Assembly (NCBI GenBank): GCA_044450785.1
Contig: JBIOJM010000326.1
Coordinates: forward strand, 1 to 11,625
Length of the DNA: 11,625 nucleotides
Reading direction: 5' to 3'
From: JBIOJM01 sp044450785
Lineage (GTDB): Bacteria; Planctomycetota; Planctomycetia; Isosphaerales; Isosphaeraceae
Below the pieces are notes generated by a model. It was not told the origin of the DNA and made no database searches. It saw nothing but the letters and a program-made list of their open reading frames with translations. The position numbers and the translations under genes are program-made. Of the stretch, positions 8,134 through 11,625 are shown in pieces (position 1 is the first letter of the stretch; each line of letters starts with the position of its first letter).

Positions 8134-9642
8134 ATGAGCGATCGGATCCTGGAGAGACTGGAGCCGGTGCGGCGGCGGCAGCTTGGTCTTGAGGTCCTTC
8201 GCTTCGCCGGAATCGGCCTGCTGGCCGGCTCGCTCCTGGGCGTGGGGCTGGGGGTGTGGCGCTGGCAAGGGGCCGGAGGGGGCGCCGCGTGGGCCGTGTA
8301 CGCGCTGGCCATCCTGATGGCGGGCCCCGCGATCGGGGCGATGGTCGGGTTGGCTCGCGGCCGATCGTTCCGGCTGGCGGCCGCCATGGTCGATCGGACC
8401 TGCCAGCTCAAGGATCGGGCTGTGACGGCGGTCGACTTTATCCGCCGCGGCCAGCCCACTCCGTTGCACGAGCTCCAGGTGGCCGACGCCGAGCGGCACC
8501 TCGATGGGCTCGACCCGCGCCGGGTGGCGCCGTTCCGCCTGCCGGCCGCCGTCCCTTGTGCCCTGGGCGCGATGTTCCTCGCACTCGGGCTCTTGCTCTG
8601 GCCTCGCCCGACTCCCGTTCACGCCCAGCCCGCCCAACCGCTGGAGTCGGTCCTGGCGGCGGCCGAGGAAGCCGAGGAGAGCATCGAGGACCTCCAGGAG
8701 GCGGCCAAGAAGGAAAAAGACCCGAAGCTCGCGGAACTGGTGCAGAAGCTCACCGAGACAATTCAAGAAATGAAACTCCCGGGCGTCGACACCAAGGAAG
8801 CGCTCGCCAAGCTCTCGGAGATGCAAGCGGCCATCACGGCTCAACAGGCGCAGTTCAACGTCGGGCTCGTCGACGCCCAGATGCAAGCGCTCGGAGAAGC
8901 GATGGCCTCGACTCAAGCTCTCGAAGGGGCCGGCCAGGCGCTGCAACAGGGCAAGTACGACCTCGCCGCTGCGCAACTGGAAAAAGCCGACCCCAAATTC
9001 GACCGCAAGGAAACAAAGACCCTCAAGGAAAAGCTGGCCCAGGCCGCCAAGGGAATGGAGGAAGCCGGCCTGACCGATCTGAGCACCGCCACGACGGAGC
9101 TCGCCGAATCGCTCGACGACGAAGCGACTGCGCAGGGGGCTTGCAAGAAGCTCGGCAACCTGGCCCGCGGCCAGGGCCGGCGCAAGCGAATCAGCGACCT
9201 GCTCACACTCCAGACCCGGAACCTGTCGGAATGCAAATGCAACTGCCAGAAGAACTCCACGGCCAAGCTCCGGCTGCGCAAGAAGTCAGACAAGCCCACC
9301 AGTAACTGGGGAATGGGCATCAGCGGCAACACCGACGGCGATCGGACCAAGCTCGACTCGGCCCGCAAGCGCGAACAGGTCCAGGGCCAGATGGGCGAAG
9401 GCGCATCGGAGACCGAGACGACCCAGATGCCCGAAGGCCGCCAGACCGCCGCCCGGACCTACCGCGAGCAGTACCAGAAGTACCGCCGCATGACCGAGGC
9501 CGCACTCAACTCCGAGCCGATCCCCCTGGGACACCGTCAGACCATCAGGCGTTATTTCGAGCTGATCCGCCCCCAGGGTGACGAGGCCGAGAAGGCCGAC
9601 CCGAAAGCCGGCGCCAACGCCAAGCCGGTGCCCACCAAGTAG
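8134..9642 (+). CDS. membrane-anchored coiled-coil protein of the MoxR/VWA operon
   Basis: The 502-residue protein has three predicted membrane helices (about 22-42, 52-73 and 138-156), the first two as a hairpin and the third after a short soluble domain containing LKDRAVTAVDFIRRGQPTP. After the third helix comes a long Glu/Lys/Ala/Gln-rich stretch (about 165-350) with strong coiled-coil character. A C-K-C-N-C cluster at 367-371, a Gly/Asn-rich NWGMGISGN segment and a conserved-looking C-terminal block (REQYQKYRRMTEA...IPLGHRQTIRRYFELIRP) follow. The shape recalls DUF4175-like proteins, but I cannot name the family firmly. The ATG at 8134 is preferred over the GTG at 8113 because AGAGGAG (8119-8125) lies 8 bases upstream. 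It probably closes the operon and provides a structural membrane partner; this is inferred from position. Confidence 0.82.
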   Translation: MSDRILERLEPVRRRQLGLEVLRFAGIGLLAGSLLGVGLGVWRWQGAGGGAAWAVYALAILMAGPAIGAMVGLARGRSFRLAAAMVDRTCQLKDRAVTAVDFIRRGQPTPLHELQVADAERHLDGLDPRRVAPFRLPAAVPCALGAMFLALGLLLWPRPTPVHAQPAQPLESVLAAAEEAEESIEDLQEAAKKEKDPKLAELVQKLTETIQEMKLPGVDTKEALAKLSEMQAAITAQQAQFNVGLVDAQMQALGEAMASTQALEGAGQALQQGKYDLAAAQLEKADPKFDRKETKTLKEKLAQAAKGMEEAGLTDLSTATTELAESLDDEATAQGACKKLGNLARGQGRRKRISDLLTLQTRNLSECKCNCQKNSTAKLRLRKKSDKPTSNWGMGISGNTDGDRTKLDSARKREQVQGQMGEGASETETTQMPEGRQTAARTYREQYQKYRRMTEAALNSEPIPLGHRQTIRRYFELIRPQGDEAEKADPKAGANAKPVPTK

Positions 9643-9676
9643 CGGTAATCGTTCGCCGAACATGTCCTGAGATGGC

Positions 9677-11092
9677 ATGACTCCCGACGAGTTTCGAGAA
9701 TTCGGGCACCTTCTGATCGACTGGATTGCCGATTACCGGTGCGGTCTTTCGAAGAGGCGGGTAAAGGCTGACACGACGCCGGGCGAGATCAAGGCCCAGC
9801 TTCCCGACACCCCACCCGAGGAGCCCGAGGGTTTCCAGGCGATATTACGCGACTTCGAGCGAACCATCGTTCCAGGTCTCTCCCACTGGCAGCATCCGAG
9901 CTTCTTCGCCTACTTCCCCTCCAACGCCGGACTCTCAAGTGTTCTGGGTGATTACCTCAGCACAGGACTCGGCGTGCTCGGCATCACCTGGGAGGCAAGT
10001 CCGGCGTTGACAGAGCTTGAAGAGGTCGTCGTCGACTGGATGCGCCAGATGGTGGGTCTGTCCGACGCATGGACAGGAGTCATTCAGGACACCGCCTCGA
10101 CCTCGACGTTGGTCGCCCTCCTGTGTGCCCGCGAGCGCACGACCTCATACAGCTTGGTTCGAGGCGGCCTGCAGACAGAGGAGAGCCCGCTGGTCGTCTA
10201 CACCTCGGCCCATGCCCACAGTTCCGTGTCAAAGGCTGCGTTGCTAGCGGGATTCGGCCGGAATAACGTGCGCACCGTGCCAGCCGACGCGGCCTACGCC
10301 ATGTGCCCGGAGGCGCTGGGCTCCGAAATCGAGCGGGACATTGCCGAGGCGAAGAAGCCGTGCGCCGTGGTCGCCACCACCGGAACGACCACCACCACGG
10401 CCTTGGACCCTGTGAGGGCCGTCGCGCGCCTCGCCCATCAGCACGGGCTCTGGCTCCATCTGGACGCGGCCATGGCCGGCTCTGCAATGATCCTGCCGGA
10501 GTGTCGCTGGATGTGGGAAGGAGTCGAGGCGGCTGACTCGCTTGTCATCAACCCCCACAAGTGGCTCGGCGCCGTTTTTGACTGCTCGCTCTACTACGTC
10601 CGCGACGCCGAGCACCTGATCAGAGTGATGTCCACGAACCCGAGCTATCTCCAATCGGCGGCGGATGGGAGGGCCAAGAACCTGCGCGACTGGGGGATCC
10701 CTCTGGGCCGACGATTCCGTGCATTGAAGCTGTGGTGCCTGGTTCGGTCCGAAGGGGTCGCCGGCCTTCGCGCCCGCTTACGACGAGACCTTGACAACGC
10801 CCAGTGGCTCGCCGCGCAGGTGAGATCCACCCCTTTCTGGCGACTTTTGGCCCCTGTGCCCCTGCAAACAGTCTGCGTTCGCCACGAGCCGCCTGGACTT
10901 GCGGAAGAGGCATTAGACCGCCATACGTTAAGCTGGGCCGAGAGAATCAATAGGTCCGGCAAAGCTTACCTGACGCCGGCCGTCTTGGACGGTCGATGGA
11001 TGATCCGAATCTCAATCGGGGCCGAGCCAAGTCAGTTCGAGCACGTCGAGGGCGTGTGGGAGCTGATCCGCCAAGAAGCCGAACGTGCGTGA
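9677..11092 (+). CDS. PLP-dependent group II decarboxylase, aromatic-L-amino-acid decarboxylase type
   Basis: The 471-residue protein matches the aromatic-L-amino-acid decarboxylase family in length and motifs: HPSFFAYFPSNAGLSSVLGD near 73-92, the PLP-stacking His181 in AHAHSSVSKA, TTGTTTTTALDP before the cofactor Asp263 in HLDAAMAG, and the Schiff-base Lys295 in NPHKWLG. Such enzymes remove CO2 from aromatic L-amino acids (Trp, Tyr, DOPA, Phe) to give amines; the substrate here cannot be fixed from motifs. All catalytic residues seem present. It starts 34 bases after the coiled-coil gene with a weak purine-rich GAGATGG upstream and may be read from the same transcript. Its function is unrelated to the MoxR module and it borders mobile-element debris, so it may be an accessory acquisition. 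Cytoplasmic. Confidence 0.92.
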   Translation: MTPDEFREFGHLLIDWIADYRCGLSKRRVKADTTPGEIKAQLPDTPPEEPEGFQAILRDFERTIVPGLSHWQHPSFFAYFPSNAGLSSVLGDYLSTGLGVLGITWEASPALTELEEVVVDWMRQMVGLSDAWTGVIQDTASTSTLVALLCARERTTSYSLVRGGLQTEESPLVVYTSAHAHSSVSKAALLAGFGRNNVRTVPADAAYAMCPEALGSEIERDIAEAKKPCAVVATTGTTTTTALDPVRAVARLAHQHGLWLHLDAAMAGSAMILPECRWMWEGVEAADSLVINPHKWLGAVFDCSLYYVRDAEHLIRVMSTNPSYLQSAADGRAKNLRDWGIPLGRRFRALKLWCLVRSEGVAGLRARLRRDLDNAQWLAAQVRSTPFWRLLAPVPLQTVCVRHEPPGLAEEALDRHTLSWAERINRSGKAYLTPAVLDGRWMIRISIGAEPSQFEHVEGVWELIRQEAERA

Positions 11093-11105
11093 GACGACAG
11101 TCGGG

Positions 11106-11201
11106 GTTCCGGGGACACAATACTCAACTCGGATGCTTGCCCTTGGGTTCCGGGTTCCGGGGACGCCATACTCAACTCGGATGCTTGCCCTTGGGTCCGG
11201 G
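11106..11201 (+). repeat. two tandem copies of a 48-bp unit
   Basis: Positions 11106-11153 and 11154-11201 are near-identical copies. They share GTTCCGGGGAC, then (after ACA or GCC) ATACTCAACTCGGATGCTTG and CCCTTGGG. The right copy contains, on the minus strand, the last codons and stop of the transposase remnant. The left copy is therefore a duplicated tail plus flank. Confidence 0.92.
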
Positions 11202-11397
11202 TTTCTGGCGTCGCAAGATCCGGCCGAGGTTCTGTTCCAGGGATGCCAAGAAGGCCTCGTCACCCAACGGGCGGCCGGTATGCTCGTGGCCGCGGAGGAC
11301 TTTCAATTCCACAGAAGAAGGTAGGCTGCTGGCGGTTTCCCCGCTGGGTGATGTGAAGAGGAATGCCGGGAGCACCGACGCGTGCCAAGCGAGCCAT
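11172..11397 (-). pseudogene. REP-associated (IS200-like, Y1) transposase remnant with internal deletion
   Basis: From the ATG at 11397-11395 (minus) the first 29 residues read MARLARVGAPGIPLHITQRG and then NRQQPTFFC, the typical N-terminus of REP-associated tyrosine transposases, which act on single-stranded DNA near REP-like sequences. Near 11306-11315 the similarity jumps frame and continues as the family's C-terminal end: LRGHEHTGRPLGDEAFLASL...RRQKPGPKGKHPS, stop at 11174-11172. Intact members are roughly 220-240 residues. Here only about 73 remain, and the central region with the catalytic Tyr and most of the Y1 fold is missing. It is certainly non-functional as a transposase. A copy of its last codons is repeated in the 48-bp tandem unit downstream, and a group II intron end lies 88 bases upstream of its start. 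Confidence 0.75.
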
Positions 11398-11484
11398 CGT
11401 CGGAAACGACCAGAACGTCGAAGCCGAGGCAAGTACCGGGTACGGTGTTGCCGGAATTCGGGCCGGGAAGCCGATGCAAGAACC

Positions 11485-11625
11485 GTAGAGTCGAGGTGTG
11501 GCGCGGTGGTTTTAGGCTCGGCCTATCTGTGTCCGGCCCTTTCGGTTGCCGGTGCCTCACTAGCCTCGCCATGCTCCGTTTCCACACCCCGCTCATCAAA
11601 CCGGGCGTGCGGTTTTCCCGCACCC
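11485..11625 (-). mobile_element. 3' end of a group II intron (domain V partial, domain VI-like region), continuing off the right edge
   Basis: On the minus strand 11625-11598 reads as the intron catalytic domain V lacking only its first few bases. An upper stem TGCGG/CCGCA is capped by GAAAA, a two-base CG bulge lies on the 3' side, and the lower-stem strand CCCGGTT would pair with AGCCGGG (AGCC just beyond the edge). Downstream, GGGGTGTGG (11590-11582) pairs over nine positions with CCACACCTC (11501-11493, one G-T). Inside that are AGGCT/AGCCT and CCGGC/GCCGG pairs. The region ends CGACTCTAC at 11485, a normal group II 3' terminus with an A at -7 as possible branch point. The reverse transcriptase gene would lie to the right, outside the window. 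An open frame here (minus 11623-11303) is a by-product of the intron. Confidence 0.62.

Larger units (their letters stand above)
11093..11625. other. gene-free right end composed of mobile-element debris
   Basis: No intact gene is seen after the decarboxylase stop. The stretch holds the 48-bp tandem repeat, the transposase remnant and the group II intron end. Plus-strand TTCCGGGGACACA (11107-11119) and minus-strand TTCCGGCAACACC (11456-11444) agree at 10 of 13 positions and bracket the transposase remnant in inverted orientation, which may be its original REP-like flanks. Confidence 0.6.

Noticed and set aside
9651..9661. GTTCGCCGAAC inverted repeat before the decarboxylase
   Set aside because: It has one central base, too short for an RNA hairpin terminator, and no supporting regulator or second site, so it is not annotated as an operator.
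11558..11565. CACTAGCC match to the heptamer repeat
   Set aside because: Only 8 bases, and it lies inside the paired arm region of the intron end, so chance is enough.
11303..11623. 106-codon minus-strand frame at the right edge as a protein gene
   Set aside because: It runs across the intron domain V/VI region into the transposase remnant in the wrong frame. The resemblance to database peptides would come from the intron RNA.

Overview
The window reads as a GC-rich bacterial chromosome segment, most likely from a planctomycete (Isosphaera/Singulisphaera-like). This is inferred from the gene order MoxR ATPase, DUF58, BatA-like VWA protein, double-VWA/GATase1-like membrane protein and coiled-coil membrane protein, and from the style of the neighbouring TPR protein. 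No rRNA or other taxonomic marker is present, so the phylum is an inference.

Layout. Positions 1-525 (minus) hold the N-terminal 175 residues of a secreted or lipid-facing TPR protein that continues off the left edge, with a good sigma70-type promoter at 549-584. A divergent intergenic region (526-842) follows. From 843 to 9642 (plus) runs a MoxR/Bat-type operon: moxR (843-1856), DUF58 (2510-3385), a BatA-like VWA membrane protein (3382-5385, 4-bp overlap), a large VWA + GATase1-like + VWA membrane protein (5385-8056, broken by a one-base frameshift near 6432) and a membrane-anchored coiled-coil protein (8134-9642). In this family AAA+ MoxR proteins act with MIDAS-bearing VWA partners at the membrane as chaperone-like modules. 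Four separate DxSxS MIDAS motifs are visible here. A PLP-dependent group II (aromatic-L-amino-acid type) decarboxylase follows at 9677-11092.

The most interesting item lies inside the operon. Between moxR and DUF58 sits a roughly 640-bp insertion (1861-2503). It consists of a small four-helix-bundle (S23/23S-rRNA-IVS-type) gene flanked by long inverted arms: nine tandem TGGCTAG heptamers on the left and six inverted copies on the right. The arms form a perfect 48-bp inverted pair, followed inward by 14-bp and 7-bp matching blocks. The transcript should fold into a long hairpin with the gene in its loop, like the intervening sequences of some 23S rRNA genes but placed between protein-coding genes. 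A solitary 10-bp match to the repeat lies at 8093-8102 in another gap of the same operon.

The right end (11093-11625) is mobile-element debris: a 48-bp tandem duplication, an internally deleted REP-associated (IS200-like, Y1) transposase remnant on the minus strand, and, immediately upstream of it, what looks like the 3' end (domain V onward) of a group II intron whose body would lie beyond the right edge.
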